Shown here: piece by piece, positions 1 to 8,405 of the stretch
Layout of the letters: every line of letters begins with the position of its first letter
Numbering within the stretch: position 1 is the stretch's first letter
Assembly (NCBI GenBank): GCA_044222005.1
Contig: JBGANY010000005.1
Location: 1 to 64,000 of the forward strand
DNA: 64,000 nucleotides
Reading direction: 5' to 3'
DNA from: Methylotenera_A sp044222005
GTDB taxonomy: Bacteria; Pseudomonadota; Gammaproteobacteria; Burkholderiales; Methylophilaceae
Made by a program: the position numbers and the translations under genes
The notes under the pieces: generated by a model
Databases searched by the model: none
What the model saw: the letters and a program-made list of their open reading frames with translations, nothing else
What the model was told of the DNA's origin: nothing

Positions 1-27
1 GTTAAAGCTTGAGAATTCGAGGTGTAT

Positions 28-1050
28 ATGCAAAAAATAATCATCGCAATTGCCAGTGTAACCAGCCTGTTCGCACTGTGCAAGCCAGTATTCGCTGAAG
101 AAGCGTCAGCGGCCAATTTATGGAGCGGATTCAGGCTGGGTGGCTATTCCAGCGCAGGCATCACATTGCACAGAGATGAAAATGCCGAGGCGGCAATTAA
201 CGAAGTAAGCTTGTTGCTGACATGGAACGGCGATAGCCGCTGGAGTTTTTTTAGCGAACTTGAACTCGAGCGGCCATTATCATGGAACGATGACCGTAAA
301 TTTCACAGCAAAGAATCACATCTCGATTTGGAACGGCTTTATCTCGATTACAACATCTCAGAAGCCATGAATCTGCGCCTGGGTCGATTTTTAACGCCCA
401 ATAGCCGCTGGAATCTATTGCATGCCAACCCGCTGGTGTGGACCAGCACGCGGCCGCTGGCAACCTACCGCTTGTTTCCCACCGGAACTAACGGCCTGAT
501 GCTGCACGGTAGCGTGCCCGTGAATGATTATTCGGTCGATTACATGCTGTTTGCTGAAATGCTGGAGGACCAGGAGAAAGACAATTTTGATTTGCCGTTT
601 GAGCATGTGCGCGGCGCGCGCCTAGCCTTAAGCAAACAATGGAATTTTGGCATTTCACTGCTCTCGTTTGAGGAAAAAGATATCAAGGCACTAGGCGGGC
701 GGGATAAAAACTATCGCATGCTGGGGCTCGATTTTATCAGGCAATTTGGGGAAGTCGAACTGAGCGGCGAAGGCTTCGCCAGATTTACACAAAGCGGTAA
801 CGATGGCGGCAGTGGCGCATATCTGCAGGCAGCTGTGCCATTGAATGCATTGGGATTAAACAACTGGTTTTGGCTCACGCGGCTTGAAACCATGCAGCGT
901 CCAAAAGAAGGCAGCTCGGAACGCTGGCTGACCGGCGCCACTTGGCGCGTCAAACCCACCCAACTGCTCAAGCTGGAATTTGCTGGCGGCAGCGGCAACC
1001 AGCCCGAAGCGCCGCGTGGATTTATTGCAAGTTACGCATTTTTGTTTTAA
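28..1050 (+). CDS. Outer-membrane porin-like beta-barrel protein
   Basis: The protein has an N-terminal signal peptide (basic start, hydrophobic core, cleavage after an A-x-A-like P-V-F-A around residue 23). The mature part is built from alternating amphipathic strands and ends in the aromatic L-F typical of outer-membrane barrels (S-Y-A-F-L-F). No cysteine pair or plug domain is evident, so a passive porin is more likely than a TonB receptor. ATG 28 is chosen over GTG 22 because a CGAGG ribosome site lies 5 bases before it. The next gene, a periplasmic phosphate-binding-like protein, starts only 12 bases downstream, so the two are probably co-transcribed and may share a substrate. An upstream operon partner could lie off the window. 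The substrate cannot be read from sequence. Confidence 0.7.
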   Translation: MQKIIIAIASVTSLFALCKPVFAEEASAANLWSGFRLGGYSSAGITLHRDENAEAAINEVSLLLTWNGDSRWSFFSELELERPLSWNDDRKFHSKESHLDLERLYLDYNISEAMNLRLGRFLTPNSRWNLLHANPLVWTSTRPLATYRLFPTGTNGLMLHGSVPVNDYSVDYMLFAEMLEDQEKDNFDLPFEHVRGARLALSKQWNFGISLLSFEEKDIKALGGRDKNYRMLGLDFIRQFGEVELSGEGFARFTQSGNDGGSGAYLQAAVPLNALGLNNWFWLTRLETMQRPKEGSSERWLTGATWRVKPTQLLKLEFAGGSGNQPEAPRGFIASYAFLF

Positions 1051-1062
1051 CGATTGCTTAAA

Positions 1063-1554
1063 ATGAGAATACTAAACATTGCATTGCTGCTAAGCTTTTG
1101 CTGCGCCCTATCGGCAAGGGCAGAAGAGCATGCCCCCGTATTGGCGGTAGTGGTTTCCGCGCAGCAGACTACAGACAACCTGAAACTCACGCCTAACAAC
1201 CTTAAGCTCATTTACTTACGCAAACAACTGTATTGGCCAGACGGCAAACGTATTATGCCGGTCAACTTGCATACAGAACATCCGCTCCGAAGCCGGTTTT
1301 CGCAAAGCGTACTGGGCAGCTTGCCTAAAACACAGATAGACTACTGGAACGGAATGTATTTTAACGGCATACAACCGCCCTATAGCGTGAATTCTGAAGA
1401 GGCTGTCATGCGTTTTATCTCCCAAACGCCCAATGCCATTGGCTATGTGGATGCCTGTAAACTAGATGAACGGGTTAAATCCCTGTTATGGATAAGCAAG
1501 GACGCCATTAGCGCAAATGCACCTGAAAAACTTTCTTGCGCAGATAGTCCATAA
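1063..1554 (+). CDS. Periplasmic phosphate-ABC-transporter-substrate-binding-like protein
   Basis: A secreted protein of about 163 residues with a clear signal peptide ending near A-R-A-E-E. It resembles the short PstS-like domain proteins found next to porins and sensor kinases: a motif around L-I-Y-L-R-K-Q-L-Y-W-P-D-G-K, then N-A-I-G-Y-V near the C terminus. It is about half the size of a true PstS and no permease genes are nearby, so transport by an ABC system is not implied. It may act as a periplasmic sensor or porin partner. ATG 1063 is preferred to TTG 1054, which sits just after the porin stop codon. The operon link to the porin is inferred from the short gap. Confidence 0.6.
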   Translation: MRILNIALLLSFCCALSARAEEHAPVLAVVVSAQQTTDNLKLTPNNLKLIYLRKQLYWPDGKRIMPVNLHTEHPLRSRFSQSVLGSLPKTQIDYWNGMYFNGIQPPYSVNSEEAVMRFISQTPNAIGYVDACKLDERVKSLLWISKDAISANAPEKLSCADSP

Positions 1555-1559
1555 TTGGG

Positions 1560-1982
1560 TTACTTTTTTGCTATCACAAACAAACCTGCCACAATCAGCA
1601 AGGCACCCAGCAAAATACGCAAGGTAATAACCTCTTTAAGTAGCCACCATGCCAATAATATGGCGATAACCACACTACCTTTGTCAATTAACGCAACAGT
1701 GGCTACATCACCCAATTTCAGCGCTTTGTAATAAAAAATCCATGAACCTGTAGTAGTGATGGCGGAAAGGGCTAGCCAGATATAATTCACTTTTTGTAAC
1801 GATTTTATTTCAGCGGGTGCGACCGTAAATGCTGCAAATATCAGCACAAATACGCATACAAGAATAGTGCGTACCGTAAGCCCTAACCCTGCTGATATTC
1901 CAGCTAAGCCTTGCTTGGCAACCACCGAAGTAAAACCGGCAAACAGCATTGAAATAAAAGCATATAAAATCCAGCGTTTCAT
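1560..1982 (-). CDS. Half-size EamA-domain (DMT superfamily) transporter
   Basis: A 140-residue integral membrane protein with a single EamA domain of about five hydrophobic helices. It includes a G-x-W-I-F-Y-Y-K-A-L-K-L-G pattern and a terminal G-A-L-L-I-V-A-G segment typical of drug/metabolite transporters. Normal DMT carriers have two such domains (about 300 residues); single-domain members must dimerise or pair. It is the last gene of a minus-strand run that starts with the LTA-synthase-like gene. Substrate unknown. The porin-side operon converges on it with a five-base gap. Confidence 0.7.
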   Translation of the reverse strand: MKRWILYAFISMLFAGFTSVVAKQGLAGISAGLGLTVRTILVCVFVLIFAAFTVAPAEIKSLQKVNYIWLALSAITTTGSWIFYYKALKLGDVATVALIDKGSVVIAILLAWWLLKEVITLRILLGALLIVAGLFVIAKK

Positions 1983-2004
1983 AATGCCTCTTCAAAAGCC
2001 ACTT

Positions 2005-2409
2005 TTATTGCAAATATTTACGATAGGCCTCGTAACACATAAACCACAGTGAATACACGGTTATTCTGCCCCAAAAATCAACAAACACAATCATGTCTGG
2101 CGTGTTACTGATTTTATCGAAATACGCCATTAATAGAAAAAATGGAATGTTGAGAATTATCAAGAGCAGTACTATATTTCTTAAGGGTTTATTCGGGGAG
2201 ATATATTTTATATATAGTACAAAGCCGATAAACCATAACGAATATACTGTAAATCTACCCCAAAAATCGATAAATACTGCAGATTTAGGGTCTGTACTTA
2301 GCCAATGAAAATAAGCCATTACTAAAAATATAACTGTATTAGCCACCACTGAAAATGCCAAGAAATTTTTTAAACTTTTGTTTTTCACGATAATGATGCA
2401 ACCTCCCAT
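2005..2409 (-). CDS. Two-repeat small membrane protein of unknown function
   Basis: I do not recognise the family. The protein (134 residues from ATG 2409) has four predicted membrane helices arranged as two copies of the same unit. Each unit has a hydrophobic helix, a short loop, then the near-identical motif V-F-[IV]-D-F-W-G-R-[FI]-T-V-Y-S-L-W-F. This is a clear internal duplication. The start is uncertain: a GGGAGG ribosome-site-like sequence lies inside the ATG 2409 start region and would better serve GTG 2388, giving a protein seven residues shorter. It sits between the DUF347 protein and the EamA carrier, in the same direction and with short gaps, suggesting one operon of small repeat-built membrane proteins. 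Confidence 0.6.
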   Translation of the reverse strand: MGGCIIIVKNKSLKNFLAFSVVANTVIFLVMAYFHWLSTDPKSAVFIDFWGRFTVYSLWFIGFVLYIKYISPNKPLRNIVLLLIILNIPFFLLMAYFDKISNTPDMIVFVDFWGRITVYSLWFMCYEAYRKYLQ

Positions 2410-2422
2410 GTAAATTTAAGTA

Positions 2423-3184
2423 TCAGTGTCCTGAGTTTTTTCCAGCACGCTGAGGAAAAAGCAGAATGCAAGCAATCATTATCAAAAAAAGCGTAGCAGA
2501 TGCCGAATAACGACTTAATGCAAGGCCGCCAGCGCTGATGGGTTTATCTAGAAAATCACCTACCACGGCGCCAAGAGGGCGCGTTAGGATAAACGCTGCC
2601 CAGAAAAGCAGCGTTCTGGATATATTTGTAAAGTAATAGGCTAATAATACGGCGGCCAGCATCATGCTAAAAATCATTGCCGCGCCTACGTAGCCAAGCC
2701 CTGCCGTATCTGCCGTCCAATCGCCCAATGCTGTACCTAATGTTTGTGAAAACATGATGGTTATCCAATAAAACATTTCCGCTTTTGACGAACTTACTGT
2801 ATTCACCGAAATTGAACCAAGCGTTTTGTACCAAATAGCTAAAGATGCCAACAAAAGAGCAAATAACAAAGAAGAGCCTCCTGTATAGCCAATACCTAAA
2901 GAGCGGGTTGCAAAATCAGCCAGCGTTGTTCCCACCATTGTCGTTGCAATAATAGTTATCCAGTACAAGATTGGGTGAAACTGCTTTGCATTGATTTGAG
3001 CGACAACCGCAACAAAAAAGACAGCCGCAAAAATAACTGTGCCAACAAGATAACCCAGATTCATCGACATCGAAACTGCATCGCCGCCTGTCTCACCGAG
3101 TGTGGTCGCTAAAATTTTTATAATCCAAAAAATTAATGTAAGTTCAGGCACTTTGCTCACAGCATTTTTAGTGGCGTCATTCAT
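2423..3184 (-). CDS. DUF347 / COG4705 membrane protein with four tandem repeats
   Basis: A 253-residue membrane protein made of four tandem repeats, each with two hydrophobic helices. Each carries a variant of T-x-G-x-x-x-[GA]-D followed by a glycine-rich [LI]-G-[YL] turn (T-L-G-E-T-G-G-D, M-V-G-T-T-L-A-D, T-L-G-T-A-L-G-D, P-L-G-A-V-V-G-D). This matches the DUF347 repeat architecture known from bacterial membrane proteins. The acidic residue repeated in membrane context suggests ion handling, but no function is assigned. It is encoded 13 bases upstream of the two-repeat protein and 31 bases downstream of the LTA-synthase-like gene. Confidence 0.8.
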   Translation of the reverse strand: MNDATKNAVSKVPELTLIFWIIKILATTLGETGGDAVSMSMNLGYLVGTVIFAAVFFVAVVAQINAKQFHPILYWITIIATTMVGTTLADFATRSLGIGYTGGSSLLFALLLASLAIWYKTLGSISVNTVSSSKAEMFYWITIMFSQTLGTALGDWTADTAGLGYVGAAMIFSMMLAAVLLAYYFTNISRTLLFWAAFILTRPLGAVVGDFLDKPISAGGLALSRYSASATLFLIMIACILLFPQRAGKNSGH

Positions 3185-3215
3185 CAGGTAACTTCCTTAA
3201 TTTTTTCAAAATTTA

Positions 3216-5168
3216 TTAATTCAAATTCTGGTCTTCTTTTAACTTACCTTGCTTGTAGGCGCGGCTAGCCGTTTGGTAATAAGCAATCGCTTCATTCAGC
3301 AAGGTTTCATTCATTGTTATTGGTACAGATTCCATTGTCACTGGATCAACTTTGTAAGCTTCTGATTTCTGCTTGGGGCTTAGTACAATGAGCGTATCAT
3401 TTTTGTAATAGCCTAATTCTTGGTAGTTGCTGATAAAGGCGCGGGGCTGAGTTTTCTTTTCTGCTTTTTCAAACAGTGCTTGTCCAAAAAAATGATCGCC
3501 GCCCTTGAATCCCAGCAAGTCCAGAATGGTGGGCGGAATATCTATTTGACTCGCCATGCGCCCGTAACGCCCTGCCGGCAGCAACTCTGGCGCATAGAAA
3601 AACAGCGGTATGTGGTATTTGGCCACGGGCAGCTTGGATTTACCCGCCACCGATGCACAGTGATCGGCCACAATCACAAACAGAGTATCCTTAAACCAGG
3701 GTTTGGTTTTTGCATGCTCAATGAATTGGCTTAGCGCATAATCGGTATATTTCACTGCGCCTTCGCGGTGGCCTTGCGGCAAGTCTATTTTCCCCGCCGG
3801 GAAAGTATAGGGCCGATGGTTGGATGTTGTCATGATGTGCGCAAAAAACGGTTTGTGGGTTTGGATGTTTTTATCAAAAATATCGAGCGCGTTGTTGAAC
3901 AGGCTTTCGTCATCCACGCCCCAAATGTTCTCACTCTGAATCGTGCTTTTATCAAAATCGGTACGGTCCACCACCACATAATCGTTGCCTCTGAAGTAGT
4001 TGTTCATGTTGTCGAACACGCCATAGCCGCCATAAATAAAGAATGTGGAAAAATTTTGCGCTTCCAAGAACTCCCCCAGCGTCGCCAAATGCTCGTTATC
4101 TGGACGGTGCACAATGGCCTGCCCGGGAATAGGCGGTGTGCCTAGCGAAAGCGCATCCAATCCGCGCACGGTGCGTGTACCGGTAGCAAAAATTCTGTCG
4201 AACACCAAGCTTTCCTTGGCTAGTTTATCCAGATAGGGTGTTAAATTTTCTTTGTTGCCATAAGTGCCCAGATACTCTGCCGATAGACTTTCAACCGAAA
4301 TTAAAATCACATTTTTTGGGCGGCTTTTGAACGGGCCTATTTCAGGCACTTCTGTTTGTGTTTTTGCTGCCAGCGCTTGTGATAGAGGCTGACGCGCTAG
4401 GCCATTTCTGGCCAGAATCATATCAGCCAGGGCTTGCGGAATGGTTTTGTAAAACTGGTCATAATCAAGCTCGTTACGCCGCGCGGCCGCTGCGAAGCTG
4501 AAGATGCCGTTGCCCGCCAGCTCATTGGCATACGCGTTTTTGCTAAACGACATTTGATCGATATTCGCCATTTGAAAGCTTAGCAATGGCAAAGCGATTG
4601 CAGCGGAGATTAACTGAATTTTCTGCTTATTGTTGCGTGTTGTAGCGTTGAAACTCACCCACCTTCGCACCGCCCACATAATCGCAAAAGACATCAGCGC
4701 CAAGCAAAGTAATATAAGCGGCACCGGGTAAGATTCACGGATGTTGCCAATGACTTCATGCGTGTAAATTAAGTAATCTACGGCAATAAAATTAAAGCGT
4801 GCCGTAAATTCCTGCCAGAAAATATATTCTGAAGCCGCAGCAAATAACAAGCTATAAATCACCACAAATAAAACCACCCACCGCATGTAGCCAAACCAGG
4901 CTGCGTTTTTGAATTTTCCTGAAAACGAAACAGAAAGAAACAAGCATGGCAGCAGCAAAAAGCTCAATGTGTTGATGTCAAACCAGAATCCATAAGCGAA
5001 AAGCTTAAGCGTTTCTGCCGGAGTAAATTGCGCAGGGTTTAATCCCTGCCACAACACTAGCCGCAAAATCAACCAAACTGCCATGGAAATAATGGCAATG
5101 ACGACAAAAAACGGTAGATGAAAACGCTTGGCGCTGAATTGGGCCGGCCTGAAAGGGAGTAAACGCAA
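3216..5168 (-). CDS. LTA synthase / MdoB-like membrane sulfatase-fold enzyme
   Basis: A 650-residue protein with about five N-terminal membrane helices followed by a periplasmic sulfatase-fold domain (COG1368 type). Visible metal and catalytic features are S-V-E-S-L-S at the domain start, an A-T-G-T-R-T-V-R-G segment carrying the likely threonine nucleophile, T-T-S-N-H-R-P-Y and V-A-D-H-C-A. In Gram-negative bacteria such enzymes transfer phospho-alcohol groups to periplasmic glucans or envelope polymers; the exact acceptor here is unknown. The start is TTG 5168, supported by an AAGG ribosome site seven bases upstream; the next methionine would delete the first membrane helix. It is the first gene of the minus-strand group and divergent from the sigma-54 operon. 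Confidence 0.85.
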   Translation of the reverse strand: MRLLPFRPAQFSAKRFHLPFFVVIAIISMAVWLILRLVLWQGLNPAQFTPAETLKLFAYGFWFDINTLSFLLLPCLFLSVSFSGKFKNAAWFGYMRWVVLFVVIYSLLFAAASEYIFWQEFTARFNFIAVDYLIYTHEVIGNIRESYPVPLILLCLALMSFAIMWAVRRWVSFNATTRNNKQKIQLISAAIALPLLSFQMANIDQMSFSKNAYANELAGNGIFSFAAAARRNELDYDQFYKTIPQALADMILARNGLARQPLSQALAAKTQTEVPEIGPFKSRPKNVILISVESLSAEYLGTYGNKENLTPYLDKLAKESLVFDRIFATGTRTVRGLDALSLGTPPIPGQAIVHRPDNEHLATLGEFLEAQNFSTFFIYGGYGVFDNMNNYFRGNDYVVVDRTDFDKSTIQSENIWGVDDESLFNNALDIFDKNIQTHKPFFAHIMTTSNHRPYTFPAGKIDLPQGHREGAVKYTDYALSQFIEHAKTKPWFKDTLFVIVADHCASVAGKSKLPVAKYHIPLFFYAPELLPAGRYGRMASQIDIPPTILDLLGFKGGDHFFGQALFEKAEKKTQPRAFISNYQELGYYKNDTLIVLSPKQKSEAYKVDPVTMESVPITMNETLLNEAIAYYQTASRAYKQGKLKEDQNLN

Positions 5169-5325
5169 AGAAAAGCCTTAATGATTGATATCGGCCATAT
5201 TCAGCAAACCTTATGCCACCTTATTTTTATTATTAATCCATTGATTTTATTGGTTTAATTATAAATTATTAATTATTGTTGTCTGCAAAATTTGCGCACG
5301 TCCAAGTTAATTCTGCAAACATTGC

Positions 5326-5353
5326 CGGTTTGGAATGCGCTATTTCCAAACCG
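5326..5353. promoter_or_regulatory. Perfect 10+10 bp inverted repeat, candidate activator site
   Basis: CGGTTTGGAA, an 8-base spacer, then TTCCAAACCG. The arms are perfect complements. The centre lies about 175 bases upstream of the -24 element of the sigma-54 promoter, the usual distance for an enhancer-binding-protein site. It has no T-tract and is not at a gene end, so it is unlikely to be a terminator. The bound protein is unknown and no such regulator is encoded in this window. Confidence 0.55.
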
Positions 5354-5513
5354 CATTAAAAAAACCCACGCAACTCAGCACCATGTCCATGCAATATTTC
5401 AAGGTCAAACTTATTCAATTTTTGCACTTTTCAATCAGAAGGATACTGTAAATTTTGCAGTATTCACTATTGAGAATAATGTCAACCCATTGATTTTGAA
5501 TAATATTATTTTC

Positions 5514-5529
5514 TGGCACAGCATTTGCT
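5514..5529 (+). promoter_or_regulatory. Sigma-54 (RpoN) promoter
   Basis: TGGCAC, five bases, TTGCT. The -24 GG (5515-5516) and -12 GC (5527-5528) have the obligatory 10-base spacing, and the match to the RpoN consensus is near perfect. Transcription should start near 5540, about 23 bases before the first gene of the ligase/oxidase operon. The 394-base gap 5169-5562 otherwise holds only AT-rich sequence and the upstream palindrome. Confidence 0.8.
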
Positions 5530-5562
5530 GGACTACTAGGCAACCCGTAATGAGGTGATGCC

Positions 5563-6204
5563 ATGTTAAGAGAAAATTTTAATGAAGTACAAACTTACTT
5601 TGATGCTGCAGCGGCATATAATAGCCGTGAACTTGCCAAAACAAAGCGCTATCAAGTGAACGAGATTACTGCAACTGCTGTAAATAAAAACCACCCGGAC
5701 CGCGCTGAAGTTGAGGCATTTATTCATGACGTGTTCAAGCGCGCTTACAATGCGGAAATCACGCTGTTCTTGCCCAATCTAGTCGCCCTGCGCGATCGCG
5801 ATGGCATATTGATGGCTGCTTTTGGCTGGAAAAAAGCTGCCGATGGTCCGTTATTTTTGGAGCAGTACCTTGACGAGCCAATAGAATCGCTCATTTCCAG
5901 ACGATTAAACAAGCATATCACCCGCGATCAAATTACCAAGATCGGCAATCTAGCGGTGGCCAATCCGCGCAATGCAGGTGTGCTGATTGCACACGTTATT
6001 CAACATAGTTTAGATATTGGCATTGAATGGTGCGTAGCTACTGCGCACCACAGCTTGCAAAATGGGCTTATCAAGGGCGGAAGGGATGTATACCCGCTGT
6101 TTCCAGCAGACAAATCCAGATTGCCGTTGGAAGAACAAGCCAAATGGGGCAGTTATTATCACCATCAGCCACAAGTCATCGCCATACGCGGAATTGCTGC
6201 ATAA
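5563..6204 (+). CDS. Thermostable-hemolysin family (GNAT-like fold) protein
   Basis: A 213-residue cytosolic protein with no signal peptide. Its core matches the thermostable hemolysin family: F-L-P-N-L-V-A-L-R-D-R-D-G, then G-P-L-F-L-E-Q-Y-L-D-E-P-I-E, then a K-I-G-N-L-A-V-A segment. This family is named from a Vibrio protein, but it belongs to the acetyltransferase/acyl-homoserine-lactone-synthase-like fold, so an acyl-transfer role is more plausible in this context than membrane lysis (inference). A GAGGTG ribosome site lies five bases before ATG 5563. It is the first gene of a four-gene operon with a ligase, a di-iron oxidase and a reductase, transcribed from the sigma-54 promoter. Confidence 0.75.
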   Translation: MLRENFNEVQTYFDAAAAYNSRELAKTKRYQVNEITATAVNKNHPDRAEVEAFIHDVFKRAYNAEITLFLPNLVALRDRDGILMAAFGWKKAADGPLFLEQYLDEPIESLISRRLNKHITRDQITKIGNLAVANPRNAGVLIAHVIQHSLDIGIEWCVATAHHSLQNGLIKGGRDVYPLFPADKSRLPLEEQAKWGSYYHHQPQVIAIRGIAA

Positions 6205-6234
6205 TACAGTTTTGTCAGATCGTAGTTACCAGTG

Positions 6235-7716
6235 ATGCTCATTGAGACTGTTGCGAAACATGCGCTTGAAAGACGCATGGATATTGCTTTGCAGGGCATA
6301 GATATTTCGCTTGATTATCAAGATTTTTTTACGGAAATTACCCGATTACAAGCGCGACTCAGCCAATATAACAAGCCCGCCACACTCGCAATTGCGATGG
6401 AAAATCATCCGGCCTGGGTGATTGCCGATCTGGCGGCAATGGCATGCAACATCCCCCTGGTGCCATTGCCGCTTTTCTTTTCTTCATCGCAACTGCTGCA
6501 TGCGATTACAGATGCAGGTGTAAATACACTCATCACGGATAATCCCCAATATTTTTCAACTATTTTGGGCCATTTGATTGTTTTACAATCAACCTTGCAA
6601 ATTGCCAACAAACCACTTACGCAATTCAACTTGTCGACCCCAAGCAGAAATCTTGCGAAACATACCGCAAAAATCACCTATACCTCAGGCACGACAGGCC
6701 AGCCCAAGGGCGTGTGCTTAAGCATGGACGCCATGTTGAACGTCGCCAATGCAATTAAAACGGCAACGCATCTAAACGCCGGCGATCAGCATTGCTGTGT
6801 TTTGCCGCTTTCCACTTTATTGGAGAATGTCGCGGGGGTATATGCTTCGCTGCTTGCAGGTGCAACCATACACCTGCTGCCGGGCAGCGAAACCGGCTTG
6901 AAAGGCAGCACGCTGGATATCCACAAACTGCATGCCGCGTTAACCCGAACCAAAGCTAGTACCGCGATTTTTATCCCCGAGCTACTCAGCGCATTGGTAT
7001 CAGCTTTAGAGGAAGGTGCTAGCGCATTGCCGCATTTACGCTTTCTGGCAGTAGGCGGCGCGCACGTTTCGACACAATTATTACAACGTGCAGCCAAACT
7101 AAAATTACCTGTATTTGAAGGCTACGGCCTATCGGAAAGCGCCTCGGTTGTCGCGCTGAATACCCCGCAAAACAATAAGATCGGCAGCGTAGGAAAACCT
7201 TTGCCGCATATCTCAGTCCACCTTTCTGATGACAATGAGATCTTAGTGAAAGGGGCCAGTTTGTTAGCTTACACAGGTGAAGGCATTATAGAAAAAGAAA
7301 ACGGTTTTATTCATACCGGTGACATTGGCTATCTGGATGAAGACGGTCATTTATTTATTAATGGCCGCAAAAAGAATATTTTCATCACCTCGTTTGGCCG
7401 CAATGTCTCTCCAGAATGGGTAGAGCGCGAACTCACCAGCACACCACTGCTAGCACAGGCCTGCTTGTTTGGCGAAGCAAAACCTTGGAATACAGTGCTT
7501 ATTACACCAAAATCTGGCGCTACTGATGATGATATTAATGCTGCAGTTAAAACGATTAATCAAAACTTGCCCGATTATGCACGTGTTGGTAAATGGTTAC
7601 GCACAGAAACCCCTTTTAGTGTTGCAAACAATCAGCTAACTCCCAATGGCCGCTTAAAACGCGATGTTATCTGGCAACATTATCAGAACAGAATTAACAC
7701 ACTTTATAAGGATTAA
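6235..7716 (+). CDS. AMP-dependent acyl-CoA/acyl-acid ligase
   Basis: An ANL-superfamily adenylating enzyme of about 493 residues. Core motifs are T-S-G-T-T-G-Q-P-K-G near residue 150 (ATP phosphate loop), G-Y-G-L-S-E-S, H-T-G-D-I-G-Y-L near 360, the hinge region N-G-R-K-K-N-I-F, and the C-terminal lysine motif P-N-G-R-L-K-R-D near 470. It should activate a carboxylic acid as acyl-AMP and pass it to CoA or another acceptor; the acid is not predictable. ATG 6235 and GTG 6232 are both possible starts. There is a 30-base gap after the hemolysin-like gene and only five bases before the oxidase gene, so expression is probably coupled. Confidence 0.85.
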   Translation: MLIETVAKHALERRMDIALQGIDISLDYQDFFTEITRLQARLSQYNKPATLAIAMENHPAWVIADLAAMACNIPLVPLPLFFSSSQLLHAITDAGVNTLITDNPQYFSTILGHLIVLQSTLQIANKPLTQFNLSTPSRNLAKHTAKITYTSGTTGQPKGVCLSMDAMLNVANAIKTATHLNAGDQHCCVLPLSTLLENVAGVYASLLAGATIHLLPGSETGLKGSTLDIHKLHAALTRTKASTAIFIPELLSALVSALEEGASALPHLRFLAVGGAHVSTQLLQRAAKLKLPVFEGYGLSESASVVALNTPQNNKIGSVGKPLPHISVHLSDDNEILVKGASLLAYTGEGIIEKENGFIHTGDIGYLDEDGHLFINGRKKNIFITSFGRNVSPEWVERELTSTPLLAQACLFGEAKPWNTVLITPKSGATDDDINAAVKTINQNLPDYARVGKWLRTETPFSVANNQLTPNGRLKRDVIWQHYQNRINTLYKD

Positions 7717-7721
7717 TCCCA

Positions 7722-8396
7722 ATGGCATTTTATGAAGAACTACTCAAAGCAACTGAAGCAGAACGCAAAGAACTATTGAGCCTGCCGCTGATTACCCAAG
7801 GCGCCGCAGGCAGAATTTCGCTTGCGACTTATGTGGCTTTTTTAACCCAGGCTTATCATCATGTGAAACACACCACGCCTTTGCTAATGACGTGCGGCGG
7901 CTGCCTGCCAGCCAAATACGAATGGCTGCGTACAGCAATTGGCGAATATATTGAAGAAGAAATGGGACACCAGGAATGGGTACTGGACGACATTGCAGTT
8001 TGTGGCGGAGATAAGGAAGCCGTTCGCCTAGGAAAATCACCTGCAACCCAAGCCAGCCAGGCCACAGAGTTTATGGTGGCATACGCTTACGATATGATTC
8101 ACCGTGTGAATCCCATCGGTTTTTTTGGCATGGTATTGGTGCTGGAAGGCACCAGCACAGCGGTTGCCACGCAAGCGGGTGAAAAACTGATGCAAAGCCT
8201 GAATTTGCCGAAAAAGACTTTCAGTTATTTATTGTCGCACGGCTCGCTGGATATTAGCCATGTGTCATTTTATGAGAGTCTGGTCAACCAGATTACCGAT
8301 GCCGAGGACCAGGCCATGCTGATACATAGCGCCAAAAACTTCTACAAGCTGTATGGTGATATATTCAGAGACATCGAAGCGCGTACCATGCATTAA
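7722..8396 (+). CDS. TenA-like heme-oxygenase-fold di-iron oxidase (HDO)
   Basis: A 224-residue all-alpha protein of the TenA/PqqC/iron-containing redox enzyme superfamily. It carries a full set of candidate metal ligands: E80-x-x-H83 (in E-E-E-M-G-H), E142 (in L-E-G-T-S), and H173, D177 and H180 (in H-G-S-L-D-I-S-H). The H-x3-D-x2-H arrangement is that of CADD-type di-iron oxidases rather than thiaminase TenA, which lacks such a site. Known relatives decarboxylate fatty acids or oxidise amines. Next to a ligase and a reductase, an oxidative step on an activated acid or amine is a reasonable guess. The substrate is unknown. Confidence 0.75.
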   Translation: MAFYEELLKATEAERKELLSLPLITQGAAGRISLATYVAFLTQAYHHVKHTTPLLMTCGGCLPAKYEWLRTAIGEYIEEEMGHQEWVLDDIAVCGGDKEAVRLGKSPATQASQATEFMVAYAYDMIHRVNPIGFFGMVLVLEGTSTAVATQAGEKLMQSLNLPKKTFSYLLSHGSLDISHVSFYESLVNQITDAEDQAMLIHSAKNFYKLYGDIFRDIEARTMH

Positions 8397-8405
8397 GGAA
8401 TCAAT

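Noticed and set aside
5292..5558. An 88-residue open frame upstream of the hemolysin-like gene
   Set aside because: It spans the upstream palindrome and the sigma-54 promoter, has no ribosome site, and its composition is not protein-like.
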